Origin: Cyanobium sp. Morenito 9A2
Lineage (GTDB): Bacteria > Cyanobacteriota > Cyanobacteriia > PCC-6307 > Cyanobiaceae
Assembly (NCBI RefSeq): GCF_024345575.1
Contig: NZ_JAGQBJ010000004.1
Location: forward strand, 124,001 to 188,000
Direction: 5' to 3'
Length of the DNA stretch: 64,000 nt
The notes beneath the pieces were generated by a model that was not told the DNA's origin, did no database searches, and was given only the letters and a program-made list of their open reading frames with translations. How positions within the stretch are numbered: position 1 is the first letter of the stretch; the number at the start of each line of letters is the position of its first letter. The position numbers and the translations under genes were made by a program. Shown here in pieces: positions 1-9,488 of the stretch.

Positions 1-2
1 CC

Positions 3-827
3 GACGAGCTGGAGACCATGATCGAATCCAACAGCGTCACCGGCTTGATGCCCGATGAGCGCAACATCCTCGAGGGCCTTTTTTCGTTGCGGGACACCCC
101 GGTGCGCGAGGTGATGGTGCCGCGTTCCGGCATGGTCACCCTTCCGATCGGTGTGCGCTTTGCCCAGATGATGGAGGCGGTGCATGCCACTCACCACGCC
201 CGCTTCCCGGTGATCGGTCAGTCCCTCGACGACGTGCGTGGCCTGCTCGACCTGCGCCGCTTGGCTGAGCCCATTGCTCGGGGCGACTTGCAGAGCGACA
301 CCCCTCTGGCCCCCTACGTCACGCCGGTGCTGCGGGTCCAGGAAATCACCCCCCTGGCCGACCTCCTGCCTGTGATCCGCAGCGGGCACCCCCTGGTGGT
401 GGTGGTCGATGAGCACGGGGGCACCGAGGGCCTCGTGACCGTGGCTGACCTCACCAGCGAGATCGTGGGGGAAGAGGAAGACCCGCAATCGGATCAGAAC
501 GATCTGCAGCAGGTCCACGACGACACCTGGCTGGTGGCGGGGGATCTCGAGATCTTTGAGCTCAACCGCCAGCTCGGTCTGCACCTGCCCGAAGCCGATG
601 GCCATCACACCCTGGCGGGGTTCCTTCTGGAGCGCCTGCAGCACATACCCTCCGCCGGTGAAAGTCTGCGCTGGCAAGGTCACAGCTTTGAGATCCTGGC
701 CATGGACGGCCCCCGCATCGATCGGGTCCAGATCGTCCGGCGCTCCAGCGGAGACACACCTGAGGAGCGACCCTCGGACCGCCCCCAGGACCGCTCCAGT
801 GAACGATCGGCACGTGAGGGGGGCTGA
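3..827 (+). CDS. CBS-domain CorC/HlyC-family protein, 5' end outside window
   Basis: The reading frame is already open at base 3, so the N-terminal part of the gene (normally a DUF21 membrane domain) lies upstream of the window. What remains is a CBS pair, starting with a V-R-E-V-M-V-P-R motif about 30 residues after the first in-window Met, followed by a CorC_HlyC transporter-associated domain (around V-A-G-D-L-E-I-F-E-L-N). The tail is rich in Arg, Ser, Pro and Asp. Proteins of this family are linked to Mg/Co efflux or ion homeostasis at the membrane; the substrate here cannot be read from sequence. The call rests on the order of the CBS and CorC_HlyC domains. Confidence 0.85.
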   Translation, partial: DELETMIESNSVTGLMPDERNILEGLFSLRDTPVREVMVPRSGMVTLPIGVRFAQMMEAVHATHHARFPVIGQSLDDVRGLLDLRRLAEPIARGDLQSDTPLAPYVTPVLRVQEITPLADLLPVIRSGHPLVVVVDEHGGTEGLVTVADLTSEIVGEEEDPQSDQNDLQQVHDDTWLVAGDLEIFELNRQLGLHLPEADGHHTLAGFLLERLQHIPSAGESLRWQGHSFEILAMDGPRIDRVQIVRRSSGDTPEERPSDRPQDRSSERSAREGG

Positions 828-870
828 TCGTTGATAATTCCACCATGGGTGTCCGGTGGACAGTGACGCA

Positions 871-1875
871 ATGACCGATGCCATGACCCCGGTGAAGGTG
901 GGCGTCATCGGCATCGGCAACATGGGCTGGCACCATGCCCGGGTGCTCAGCCTGTTGCGGGATGCCGAGCTGGTGGCCGTTGCTGACCCCGATGCGGAGC
1001 GGGGCCAATTGGCGGTTGAGCAGTTTCAATGCCGCTGGGTCGCCGATTACCACGAGCTTCTCGGTGAGGTGGAGGCTGTTTGCATCGCGGTGCCGACCCT
1101 CCTGCACCATCGGGTGGGCATGGCCTGCCTGAAGGCAGGCGTGCACGTACTGATCGAAAAGCCGATCGCCGCCAGCCAGGAGGAGGCCGCCGAGTTGATC
1201 CAGGCGGCCGAATCTGCCGGCCGGTTGCTGCAGGTGGGCCACATCGAGCGCTTCAACCCTGCGTTCCGCGAGTTGCTCAAGGTGGTGGCCAATGAAGATG
1301 TGGTGGTCCTCGAAGCCCGCCGCCACAGCCCCAACGCCGACCGGGCCAACGACGTGTCGGTGGTGCTGGACCTGATGATCCATGACATCGACCTGGTGCT
1401 TGAGCTGGCGGGGGCGCCGGTGGTGCGCCTGGCGGCCGCTGGGGGCTGCAGCTCCGAGGGGCCGATCGATTACGTCAATGCCACCCTGGGTTTCGCCAAC
1501 GGTGTGGTGGCCAGCCTGACGGCCAGCAAGATGGCCCACCGCAAGATCCGCAGCCTCAGTGCCCATTGTCGGGCCAGCCTGGTGGAAACCGATTTTCTTA
1601 ACCGCAGCCTGCGTATCCACCGGCGGGCACACCAGTCGATTTCCGCCGACCATGGCGAATTGCTCTATCGCAACGATGGCTTCATCGAGGAGGTGATCAC
1701 CACTTCCATCGAGCCGCTCTACGCCGAGCTGGAGCACTTCCTCCAGTGCGTCCGGGGGCGGGAGACCCCGGCTGTGGATGGTTTGCAGGCTTCCAGGGCC
1801 CTACAGCTGGCCGATCTGATCGAGCAGGCGGTCGAGCAGCCCGCCCGCTGCATGGCCCTCAAGGTGCCGATCTGA
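871..1875 (+). CDS. Gfo/Idh/MocA-family NAD(P)-dependent oxidoreductase
   Basis: A Rossmann nucleotide-binding motif, V-G-V-I-G-I-G-N-M-G, lies at the N-terminus. It is followed by the E-K-P-I-A stretch typical of the Gfo/Idh/MocA family, where the Lys contacts the nicotinamide. The C-terminal half is the family's alpha/beta substrate domain, including H-D-I-D-L-V-L-E-L. Members oxidise or reduce sugars and sugar nucleotides, often for cell-surface polysaccharide; the substrate here is unknown. ATG at 871 is preceded by a GGTGGA purine stretch, and an in-frame GTG at 856 is the alternative. The gene follows the CBS protein after a short gap. Confidence 0.85.
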   Translation: MTDAMTPVKVGVIGIGNMGWHHARVLSLLRDAELVAVADPDAERGQLAVEQFQCRWVADYHELLGEVEAVCIAVPTLLHHRVGMACLKAGVHVLIEKPIAASQEEAAELIQAAESAGRLLQVGHIERFNPAFRELLKVVANEDVVVLEARRHSPNADRANDVSVVLDLMIHDIDLVLELAGAPVVRLAAAGGCSSEGPIDYVNATLGFANGVVASLTASKMAHRKIRSLSAHCRASLVETDFLNRSLRIHRRAHQSISADHGELLYRNDGFIEEVITTSIEPLYAELEHFLQCVRGRETPAVDGLQASRALQLADLIEQAVEQPARCMALKVPI

Positions 1876-1921
1876 ACGCCGGGGGCCTGTCCCGCAGGGG
1901 AGCTTCAGCCGTGGGCTGAGT

Positions 1922-4900
1922 TCAGCCCAGCTGGGTGAGTTCCTTGAGGGCGAGGATCTGCCAGCGGCGGCAGTTCGCCGGCGAGGCCCCGTAGAACTGC
2001 TCCCAGGCCTCTGCCTTGTGAAGGGCATAGCTGGCGGCGTTCTTGTCGGCGTGGTTCTGCTGCCAGCCCACGCGAACGGCGTGGCCGATCACCACATCCA
2101 AGGCCAGATAATCATCGAACTGCACCTGTGGGTTGGCTTCCACGAAAGTGATCAGTGAGATCAGCGTCTCGGTGCAGAGCTGCCGGTACTCGGCAGCCTC
2201 GATCTTGCTCAGCAGATGCTCCACCAGGGTGGCGAAGTTGCGCTCTCCAGAGGTCATCTCTGCAAGCAGCGCGCACTCCAGTCGGTTGCGCCGCTCCAGC
2301 TTGTCGCCGATCACCAGGCCTTTGCAGTGGTGCAGGAGGTCCCAGATGCCGGCATAGAACTCCCGCGGCACCCGTTGCAGCGCCCCCTGCCGCTGCCGCT
2401 GCTGCAGCCAGTCGCCGCCCCTGGGCAGCTCTTCGAGTGGATCGGGCACGTCCCAGCGCACCCGCCCACTCACGTGAAGCTGCTCCTTGCGTTGGAGAGC
2501 CGCCCGGGCGTGGTCGCTGTCGGCCAGCACCGCCCGAAGGCGGCGGTGAATGGCGTGGGGTGGCAGGCCGCAGAGGGCCTCGAAGGCCTCGTCGGGGGCG
2601 AGGTCCCGTTCGCTGGCCAATTCGCCGGTGAGCAGCAGCAGCAGTTGTCCCAGTTGCAGGGTGAGGCTGCCGCTGAGCAGGCCTGGCTCCAGCCGGGCGA
2701 GACCATCAAGGGCCAGAAGCAGTTCCTGCTGGAGCATGCGCTCGCGACCGTCTTCACCGCTGTAGCGCTCGATCATCGCCGCGATCGCCAGGCTGCCCTG
2801 GGGCTGGCTGATCAGCGATTCATGGGTGTAGTTACGTCCCACCACCACCTGCTTCTGGCGCACGAGCAAATCGGTGAGGGCATCTTCGAGCTGCGGATGA
2901 ATCAGCCCGATTACCCCGGCGCAACGCCGCACCACGCTCCAGTCGGCCTCGGCCAGGGCCCGGTGGTAGATCGCTTCCACCAGGGCCAAGAGTTTCACAG
3001 GCCCCCGGCTGGAGGGGCCCTGGAGGATGGCGTTGAGGCCCAGCCGGCGCACCAGTTGCTCGAGCAGCTCCGCCTGCTCCGGCAGGGAGGTGCTCTGCCA
3101 GAGCCGCTGGGCCAGGTCGGCCACGGCGACGGCTTCAAGTCCGAGCTCAAGTTCCTGCCGAGCCGTCAGCTGCTGCCGGCTGGTGCTGGCCCGCAGCAGC
3201 GGGCCCACGTTCTCCTTGGGCGAGATCTCCACGCCCGCTTCGGGCGGCAGCGCCACAGAGGTCAGCTGATCCACGACCGCCTCGAGGCTGGCCAGCTCCA
3301 CGGGCACCGATTCGAGCAGGCCGCTGCGCAGGCTCTCCCCCAGGCGCAGGAAGGCTTCGGGGTCGCGCTGGAACGGCCCTTCGGCCACAGGGATCAGCAG
3401 CAGGGGGACACCGCTGCCGCGCCAGTGGCGTTGCAGGTGACGGAGTTCGCTGCCGACGGTCTCCACCAGCTGTTCCGGGTCATCGGCCAGGTAGAACGTG
3501 CCCTCTTCCAGCACCGCCGGCAGGAAGGCCAGGGTGTCCTCCCCGTGGGTGTAGAGCCGTGCTGTGGCCATCGCTTCCATGCGCACCGGTGGATGCCCCC
3601 CCAGTCCCAGACGGGGATTGCGTCCCACCCTGGCCATGCGCTCGGAGAGTTCCTTTGAGCTGGCCACCCGAAGCTTGACCGCGCCACCCTTGGGCGCCGT
3701 GACAGGAAGCCCCGCCGCGCTGAGGACATCGGCGATGGCTTCGGTGGCGGGCACCAGGCCCACCAGCACCTTTTCGGCCCCCAAGGACCGGCCCTGGCGG
3801 CGGCCGCAGGGGTCGAGATCGCTGGGCAGCAGCAGCCCCTGGAGCATCAGGTCCCCCAGCCAGGTGAGGCTCTGGGTCCAAAGCAGGGGCACATTGGGGT
3901 TGGCCACGCGGGGCTGGCTGCCCGGCCCCGCCCGTTCGGCTTCGAGCGCCGTTCCTGGCACCAGGTAGAGCTCCGGCAGCAGGGGGACCCCGTCGACCAT
4001 CACGCTCACGGCATCGAGTCGCGAGCGCCAGAGCCAGGCTTCCTGCCAGCGCTCCTCGCAGCAGGCTGTGACCAGCTCGTAGGCGAAGAACAAGGGCCAC
4101 TCGCATTCGATCGCCGTGAAGGCGGCCAGTTCCTCGCGCTCGTAGTGCAGGCGGTTGTGGTCTTCGACCACTGTCTGGTGACCGTCGCGGGGGAAGCGTT
4201 TGTAGCCGTAGGCCCCTCCCAGCACCTCGCGGATCTTGGCGCGCGTGCGCTGGATCAGGCGCGGATCCTCCACCGCCCAGGCGGGGTAGCCGATCACCGA
4301 AAGGCAGGCGCTGTCAACTTCCTTGCTGGCGGATTCCCGCGGCAGCAGACCCTGCAGGGCGCGGCGCAGGCGCACGATCGCGTCGTGGGGAATGTGGAGG
4401 CGGCTGCGGCCATCGCCGTGGGGCCCGTAGAGGTCGAGGCCGTCGAGGGCCTCCAAAGCCGCCTTGACCAGGCCGATCGAGCTGGCGTTGCGCTCGGGCA
4501 GACCATGGTTGCCCTTGTCACCCCGCTCCCAGATGCCGTAATCCGCCACCCGGTAGGCCCTGGCAACGTAGTAGACGAGGTTCTGCAGGAAATCCCGCTC
4601 GTGACTGGTCTGCACCACCACCAGGCCGGCGCGGGTCAGCTGGGCGATCTGCAGCAGGAACAGTCCGGTGGCATCCAGTTGCAGGTGGCCCCAGCCGTCA
4701 TCGGGCACCACCGGGTTTCCTGTGGCGGTGTCGAACTTGGCATGGATGGCATCGAGGGGGGCCAGGCTGTGCTTGAAGCGCTCCACCTTCGGTGCCTGAC
4801 GCAACATGGCGTTGAGCAGCCCGCGCATCAGCTGCAGCACGCGTTGCTCCAGTTCGAACACCCTGGTGGAAGGGCCCCCGAGGCGCCGGTGGGCCAGGGC

Positions 4901-5200
4901 CAGGCCCCAGACGCATTGAATGGAGTAGACGCAGTCCCGCACCCAGGCATCGCCGTAGTTGCCGTGCACCGTGTGGGCCGTGCTGGCGGGGAGCAGGCCG
5001 GTGATCGGGTGCTGACGCCTGAGCACCACTGCCTCGATCTGCCCGTCCAGGTCGTTCAGCGTGCACCGCGCTTCGGCCTCGCTGAGCTGCCGCGGGGCAT
5101 CGGGCAGCTCGGCTGCGGCGAAGGCCTGGGGCAGGGTGGGGGTGCCCGTGGAGTGGGCCGTGCCTGCACGGGCACGATCGGCGCGGGTGAAGGTCATCCG
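1922..5200 (-). CDS. GH15-type / phosphorylase-kinase-alpha-like large protein
   Basis: This protein of about 1,090 residues has an (alpha/alpha)6-barrel glycosidase-like N-terminal half, with signatures such as G-N-Y-G-D-A-W-V-R-D-C-V-Y-S and a later D-G-H-Q-T-V-V-E-D-H-N-R. The helical C-terminal half resembles the regulatory part of eukaryotic phosphorylase kinase alpha/beta subunits. Cyanobacterial homologues are annotated as GH15 or phosphorylase-kinase-like; a role in glycogen or oligosaccharide metabolism is inferred. The open frame reaches 5284, but I place the start at the ATG at 5200 because the 28 preceding residues are low complexity and overlap the divergent glycosyltransferase start at 5278. 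Confidence 0.75.
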   Translation of the reverse strand, partial: RMTFTRADRARAGTAHSTGTPTLPQAFAAAELPDAPRQLSEAEARCTLNDLDGQIEAVVLRRQHPITGLLPASTAHTVHGNYGDAWVRDCVYSIQCVWGLALAHRRLGGPSTRVFELEQRVLQLMRGLLNAMLRQAPKVERFKHSLAPLDAIHAKFDTATGNPVVPDDGWGHLQLDATGLFLLQIAQLTRAGLVVVQTSHERDFLQNLVYYVARAYRVADYGIWERGDKGNHGLPERNASSIGLVKAALEALDGLDLYGPHGDGRSRLHIPHDAIVRLRRALQGLLPRESASKEVDSACLSVIGYPAWAVEDPRLIQRTRAKIREVLGGAYGYKRFPRDGHQTVVEDHNRLHYEREELAAFTAIECEWPLFFAYELVTACCEERWQEAWLWRSRLDAVSVMVDGVPLLPELYLVPGTALEAERAGPGSQPRVANPNVPLLWTQSLTWLGDLMLQGLLLPSDLDPCGRRQGRSLGAEKVLVGLVPATEAIADVLSAAGLPVTAPKGGAVKLRVASSKELSERMARVGRNPRLGLGGHPPVRMEAMATARLYTHGEDTLAFLPAVLEEGTFYLADDPEQLVETVGSELRHLQRHWRGSGVPLLLIPVAEGPFQRDPEAFLRLGESLRSGLLESVPVELASLEAVVDQLTSVALPPEAGVEISPKENVGPLLRASTSRQQLTARQELELGLEAVAVADLAQRLWQSTSLPEQAELLEQLVRRLGLNAILQGPSSRGPVKLLALVEAIYHRALAEADWSVVRRCAGVIGLIHPQLEDALTDLLVRQKQVVVGRNYTHESLISQPQGSLAIAAMIERYSGEDGRERMLQQELLLALDGLARLEPGLLSGSLTLQLGQLLLLLTGELASERDLAPDEAFEALCGLPPHAIHRRLRAVLADSDHARAALQRKEQLHVSGRVRWDVPDPLEELPRGGDWLQQRQRQGALQRVPREFYAGIWDLLHHCKGLVIGDKLERRNRLECALLAEMTSGERNFATLVEHLLSKIEAAEYRQLCTETLISLITFVEANPQVQFDDYLALDVVIGHAVRVGWQQNHADKNAASYALHKAEAWEQFYGASPANCRRWQILALKELTQLG

Positions 5201-5277
5201 GTGGGGAGGGTGCGGATGCGGCGGTTGGGTGGGGCGCTGATCCAGCCATAGATTCTCACCTGCTGCCCAGGGCATCG

Positions 5278-6018
5278 ATGGCATCCATGACGACCGACCG
5301 GGTGCCGGAGCTAGGGGTGAGGGCCCAGGTGCTCGGGGTTCCCGTGGACGTCTGTGCCGATGTGCGCGCCGCGGCGATCGCCTTGCACACCCATGGCGGT
5401 GGTCAGCTGGTGACGCTGAACGCTGAGATGACCATGGCGGCCCGGGCGGATCGTGCTCTGGGGGAAGTGATTACGGCGGCCCAGCTGGTGATCCCCGATG
5501 GAGCTGGTGTGGTCTGGGCCCTGGGTCGCCAGGGGTTCAGGGTGCGGCGCAGCCCGGGCATCGAGCTGGCCCACGAGCTGCTGGCCCATGGCGTGCAGGC
5601 AGGCTGGACCGTTGCCCTGGTGGGGGCTAGCCCGGAGGTGATGGGGGCGTTGAAACGGCAGTTGCTGGAGCACTGGCCGTCGCTGAAGCTGGCCTTCGCC
5701 CTGCACGGCTTTCAACCGAAAGAAGCCTGGCCCGCCCTCGAGCGGGAGCTTTTGGAGGCCCGGCCTGATCTGGTGCTGGTGGCCCTAGGGGTGCCCCGTC
5801 AGGAACTCTGGATCCACCGACTGCATCAGGGCCAGCTGGGTCTGTGGATGGGAGTGGGCGGCAGCTTCGATGTTTGGGCTGGGCACAAAAAAAGAGCCCC
5901 TGGCTGGATGGGAGCTCTGCGGATCGAATGGCTACATCGGCTGATTCAAGAACCGAGCCGCTGGCGGCGGATGCTTTCCTTACCGGCCTTCGCCTGGGCG
6001 GTGCTCAAGGGTGCCTGA
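5278..6018 (+). CDS. WecB/TagA/CpsF-family glycosyltransferase
   Basis: The protein has 246 residues, the usual length for GT26. Family signatures include T-L-N-A-E-M near residue 45, P-D-G-A-G-V-V-W-A-L-G-R-Q-G near 75, and the late G-V-G-G-S-F-D-V-W-A-G block. These enzymes transfer an N-acetyl-mannosamine-type sugar to a lipid-linked acceptor during teichoic acid, capsule or exopolysaccharide synthesis. The acceptor in this organism is unknown. The ATG at 5278 and a second in-frame ATG at 5287 are both possible. It is divergent from the GH15-like gene, so the two may share a promoter region of about 77 bases. Confidence 0.88.
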   Translation: MASMTTDRVPELGVRAQVLGVPVDVCADVRAAAIALHTHGGGQLVTLNAEMTMAARADRALGEVITAAQLVIPDGAGVVWALGRQGFRVRRSPGIELAHELLAHGVQAGWTVALVGASPEVMGALKRQLLEHWPSLKLAFALHGFQPKEAWPALERELLEARPDLVLVALGVPRQELWIHRLHQGQLGLWMGVGGSFDVWAGHKKRAPGWMGALRIEWLHRLIQEPSRWRRMLSLPAFAWAVLKGA

Positions 6019-6115
6019 CTCGTTGGCCAAGGGGTGGGATCTCAGGAAGCCAGCACCTTCTCCTTTCCGCCTTTGACAGGGCTGTTGAGCCCGCAGTTCG
6101 AGGACTGGAGTGCAT

Positions 6116-6259
6116 TCAGCGGAATCCCACCGAGGCCTGCCACACGAAAGCGAGCAGCAAAAAGAACAGGGGGATGATCGGCAGGATGTCGACCAGGGGA
6201 CCGAAGGCCTGGTAAGCCTCAGGCAGCTGGGCCAGCAGATGCAGATTGAAAGCGACCAT
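6116..6259 (-). CDS. psbK: Photosystem II reaction centre protein PsbK
   Basis: This is a 47-residue single-span thylakoid protein of the PSII core. The C-terminal part, with [17 protein letters not shown] followed by a hydrophobic span ending in [10 protein letters not shown], is almost the family consensus. The open frame reaches back to 6298, but the ATG at 6259 gives the normal PsbK length and avoids overlap with tgt. It lies directly downstream of tgt on the same strand, an order common in marine picocyanobacteria. Confidence 0.96.
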   Translation of the reverse strand: MVAFNLHLLAQLPEAYQAFGPLVDILPIIPLFFLLLAFVWQASVGFR

Positions 6260-6291
6260 CCCTAAAGCTGAACGAGGTCCGAAATCGGACG

Positions 6292-7434
6292 CTACCACGT
6301 GTGTGCAGCTGGTGAGCCCGGTTCCCAGGGAGCGAAATCCTCCGAAAAGATCCCCTCGGCGATCGCCAGTGCCATCGCGCCGGTGAAGCGGATCAGCTGG
6401 GTGAGGTTGTGGAGGCTGAGCAGGGTGCGCCCGAGCAGTTCCTGGCTGCGCACCAGGTGGTGCAGGTACGCACGGCTGTGGCCGCGGCAGGCCAGGCAGG
6501 GGCAGCTGGGATCGAGGGGGGTGTGGTCGTGGCGGAAGCGGGCGTTGCGCAGGTTGAAGCGCTCACCCCCCACCAGGGCAGTGCCGTGGCGCCCCAGGCG
6601 GGTGGGCAGCACGCAGTCGAACAGATCGATGCCCTGGGCCACGGCGATCGCCATCTCCCGCAGACTGCCCACCCCCATCAAATAGTGGGGTTTCTGCTCG
6701 GGCAGCAGCGGGCCCAGCTGGCGCACCACCCGGTGCATCTCCTCCACCGGTTCCCCCACACTCACCCCGCCGATGGCGACGCCCGGCAGGTCGAGGGCCG
6801 CCACCCCCCCCAGGGAACGCTCGCGCCAGTGGGAGTAGACCCCTCCCTGAACGATGCCGAACAGGGCCTGGTCGCGGCGGCTGTGCACGGCACAACAGCG
6901 CTCCAGCCAGCGCTGGGTGCGCCCACAGGCCTCGGCCACGTCGTTTTCGCTGGCGGGGTACGGAGGGCACTGGTCGAAGGCCATGGCCACATCGGCGCCC
7001 AGGGCCATCTGGATCTCCATCGAGCGCTCCGGCGTGAGGCTGATCCGGGCCCCGTCGCGGGGGGAGCGGAACACCACACCCTGCTCGTCAATGCGATTGA
7101 TCGCCCCGAGGCTGAACACCTGGAAACCACCGGAATCGGTGAGCAGCGGGCCGCTCCAACCCATGAACCGATGCAGCCCGCCAGCCTCCTGCACCACCTG
7201 CTCGCCTGGTTGCAGGTGCAGGTGGTAAGTGTTCGCCAGCACCATCTGGGCGCCGGTCTCAGCCAGTTGAGAAGCGGTGACGCCCTTGACCGTGGCGGCG
7301 GTGCCCACGGGCATGAACCGGGGCGTCTCTACCACCCCGTGGGGGGTGTGGAAAAGAGCGGTGCGCGCCCGGGTGCGGGGGCAGCGGGCGGTGATCTCGA
7401 AGGCGAAGGCGGCCCCCTCAGCCGGGCGAATCAA
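6292..7434 (-). CDS. tgt: tRNA-guanine transglycosylase
   Basis: The enzyme exchanges guanine 34 of GUN-anticodon tRNAs for the queuosine precursor. Diagnostic blocks are all present: R-F-M-P-V-G-T near residue 40, the catalytic region [27 protein letters not shown] near 265, and the zinc-binding C-x-C-x2-C with a following His (C-P-C-L-A-C-R). The length of about 380 residues is normal. The only upstream start is TTG at 7434, close to the family's usual N-terminus. It is probably cotranscribed with psbK, whose start lies about 30 bases past this stop. Confidence 0.95.
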   Translation of the reverse strand: MIRPAEGAAFAFEITARCPRTRARTALFHTPHGVVETPRFMPVGTAATVKGVTASQLAETGAQMVLANTYHLHLQPGEQVVQEAGGLHRFMGWSGPLLTDSGGFQVFSLGAINRIDEQGVVFRSPRDGARISLTPERSMEIQMALGADVAMAFDQCPPYPASENDVAEACGRTQRWLERCCAVHSRRDQALFGIVQGGVYSHWRERSLGGVAALDLPGVAIGGVSVGEPVEEMHRVVRQLGPLLPEQKPHYLMGVGSLREMAIAVAQGIDLFDCVLPTRLGRHGTALVGGERFNLRNARFRHDHTPLDPSCPCLACRGHSRAYLHHLVRSQELLGRTLLSLHNLTQLIRFTGAMALAIAEGIFSEDFAPWEPGSPAAHTW

Positions 7435-7506
7435 CGAAGGCAGGCAGGGAGGGTGTCGAACCTAGGTCGCGCCGCGGCAGGATCAGCCCCTTCCGCAAGG
7501 CTGGCG

Positions 7507-8295
7507 ATGCCCCTGCAGCGGCCGAAGGCGGCTCCTGGCTGGCTGGGGGATCTGGCGGGTGCCTGGATCTTCTACAGCGTGCTCCCCCTGGGGGCCTGGC
7601 CGCGGCCGCGTTTTGAGCGCATCGCCCGCTTCGCCCCCTGGGTCGGCCTGGTGATCGGCTCGTTGCAGGCGCTGCTGTGGTGGGCCAGCGTCGGCCGGAT
7701 TCCCGTGGCCGCCCAGGTGGCCCTGGTGGTCGCCCTGGGCCTCTGGCTCAGCGGCGGTCTGCACATGGATGGGGCCATGGACACCGCTGATGGATTGGGG
7801 GCCGGGCCCCGTTGCCTGGAGGCGATGGAGGACAGCCGGGTGGGGGCGGCCGGGGTGCTGGCTCTGGTGCAGCTGTTGCTGCTTCGGGCGGCGGCCCTGT
7901 TCAGCCTGGCGGCGCTGGTGCCGGCGCTGGTGCCGTTCGCTTTGATCGCCGCTTCCGTCTGGGGGCGAATGGCCCCCCTGGTGGCCATGGAGCGGTTCCC
8001 CTACCTGCGACCGGAGCCGGAGGGGTCAGCAGGTTTCCATCGTCGCCATTGGCGTGGGCTGGGGCGGGAGCTGCGCCCCAGCCTGGTGTTGCTGGGCTTC
8101 TGGGCGGGCTTGGGGGCCGTGGGTGCCTGGCCTGGAGTGCTCTGGAGCGGTGGGCTGCCGGCGCTCCTGGTGCCCCTGGGGCTCGGGCGACGGCTGGGGG
8201 GGCACAGCGGCGACAGCTACGGCGCTTGCGTGGAATGGAGCGAAGCCTTGGCTCTGGCCGTCATGGCTCTGTTGGTGGTGCTGGGGTGGGCCTAG
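7507..8295 (+). CDS. cobS: Adenosylcobinamide-GDP ribazoletransferase (cobalamin synthase)
   Basis: This integral membrane protein of 262 residues catalyses the last joining step of cobalamin synthesis, linking alpha-ribazole to adenosylcobinamide-GDP. The family motif G-G-L-H-M-D-G-A-M-D-T-A-D-G-L near residue 85 provides the metal-binding acidic residues. Hydrophobic segments and a C-terminal G-G-H-S-G-D-S-Y-G-A-C-V-E block complete the match. The longer open frame upstream is antisense to tgt and is not used; ATG at 7507 is taken. Its 3' end overlaps the convergent histidine kinase by 35 bases. Confidence 0.93.
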   Translation: MPLQRPKAAPGWLGDLAGAWIFYSVLPLGAWPRPRFERIARFAPWVGLVIGSLQALLWWASVGRIPVAAQVALVVALGLWLSGGLHMDGAMDTADGLGAGPRCLEAMEDSRVGAAGVLALVQLLLLRAAALFSLAALVPALVPFALIAASVWGRMAPLVAMERFPYLRPEPEGSAGFHRRHWRGLGRELRPSLVLLGFWAGLGAVGAWPGVLWSGGLPALLVPLGLGRRLGGHSGDSYGACVEWSEALALAVMALLVVLGWA

Positions 8296-9412
8296 GTGCA
8301 GCGCCGGCCGGCGGCAGCTCCAGGCAGAAAGCGTTCCCGGCGCGCGGCAGGGTTGGGTCAATGGCTGCGGGGGGCACCACCAGGCGCAGGTCGCCGCCGA
8401 GGGAGCGGGCCAGATCTCTGGCCAGGGCAAGACCGAGGCCGGTGCCGGCGAGGCCTTTGCCGCGGGCGCCGCGCACACCCCGGCCGAAGATCGCTTCGCG
8501 CTCGTGCGGGTCGATCGGGGTTCCGCCATCCCAGACGGTGAGCCGCAGGCCTGCCTGCAGGGATTGGGCCAGCAGGCCCACCTCAGCCTCCGGGGGGCTG
8601 TAGCGGAAGGCGTTTTCCAGCAGATTGGCCAGGATTTCGGCCACAGCCCCTGGCTCTCCTTCCCAGGAGGGGAGTGGATCGCTGGTGTGCCAGCGGCGGC
8701 CCTGGAGGGCGGCGGTGGCGGCGGCCCTCTGCAGCAGCGGGGTCAACAGCTCCTGCAGGCCCGTTTCGCTCCGGGCGGCAAGGGAGGGTGGGAGGAGGAG
8801 CGGTTGGGGTTCTGTCGGACCGGAGGCCAGCTGCAGCGGCCCTGCCAGCCGATCGATCGCATCCACGTAGCGGTTGAGTTGCTGCTCTTCGGCCAACAGG
8901 CCCTTCACCAGAAGGCGGTTGGCCTGGTCGCCATCGAGCCGCCGCAGCAGCAGCTGGCCGAAGGTGCGCAGGGCCGCCAGGGGGTTGCGCAGTTGATGCA
9001 CGAGCAGGCGCAATTGCTGGTCCTGGCGTTGCAATTGATCGCGAAGGCGCTGCTGTTCCAGATCGAGGCAGAGGGCCAAGGTGAGCCCATTGGCGGTGGC
9101 CTGCAGGCGCTGGGTCAGGGGTTCGGACCAGGGCAACTGGTCGGTCTCCACCCGCAGGGCCCCCAGCAGGACCTGCTCATGGCGCAGGGCCAGCCAGCGG
9201 CGCTGGGCATCCGGAAGGCGCAACTCGGTGTCATGTTCGACCGCTGGGAGGGGTGCGCCGTCGTGGGGCCAGGCGCCAACGGGCACAAGCGAGGGCTTGC
9301 CGTCGGGGGTGGGCAATGCCAGGTAGACCACCAGGGAACGAAGGTCCAAGCGGTCGGTGAACTGGGCCAACTGCTGCTGGAGCAGGGCAAGAAACCTTTC
9401 GGAGACCTGCAT
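8261..9412 (-). CDS. Two-component sensor histidine kinase (soluble)
   Basis: The protein has 383 residues and no membrane segment. Residues 1-115 look like a divergent GAF/PAS-type sensor region. The dimerisation domain has the phospho-acceptor H139 in H-Q-L-R-N-P-L. The ATPase domain shows an N-box (N-L-L-E-N-A-F-R-Y-S near 263-272), a G1-type W-D-G-G-T box near 294, and the G2-type G-T-G-L-G-L-A-L-A box near 323. No response regulator is adjacent. Cytosolic GAF-HisKA kinases of this size in cyanobacteria include Hik2 (the chloroplast CSK relative); orthology is possible but not shown. The 3' end overlaps cobS convergently. Confidence 0.88.
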   Translation of the reverse strand: MQVSERFLALLQQQLAQFTDRLDLRSLVVYLALPTPDGKPSLVPVGAWPHDGAPLPAVEHDTELRLPDAQRRWLALRHEQVLLGALRVETDQLPWSEPLTQRLQATANGLTLALCLDLEQQRLRDQLQRQDQQLRLLVHQLRNPLAALRTFGQLLLRRLDGDQANRLLVKGLLAEEQQLNRYVDAIDRLAGPLQLASGPTEPQPLLLPPSLAARSETGLQELLTPLLQRAAATAALQGRRWHTSDPLPSWEGEPGAVAEILANLLENAFRYSPPEAEVGLLAQSLQAGLRLTVWDGGTPIDPHEREAIFGRGVRGARGKGLAGTGLGLALARDLARSLGGDLRLVVPPAAIDPTLPRAGNAFCLELPPAGAAPRPTPAPPTEP

Positions 9413-9460
9413 TCAAGGGCTCGGTCGCGGAAGTGGCAGAAAAATCTTCCGGATTGGACG

Positions 9461-9488
9461 TTCGAAATCCGGGAAAAAGTCTTAAGAT
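9461..9488 (+). promoter_or_regulatory. Possible promoter for the DUF3155 gene
   Basis: In the 368-base gap between the histidine kinase and DUF3155 there is an AT-richer stretch with TTCGAA (9461-9466), a 16-base spacer and TAAGAT (9483-9488), which fits the TANNNT -10 form. If used, the DUF3155 transcript would carry a leader of about 285 bases. The match to -35 is poor. Confidence 0.35.

Noticed and set aside
6409-7506. Long upstream extension of the cobS frame
   Set aside because: It runs antisense through tgt and has shadow composition; the cobS family begins at the ATG at 7507.
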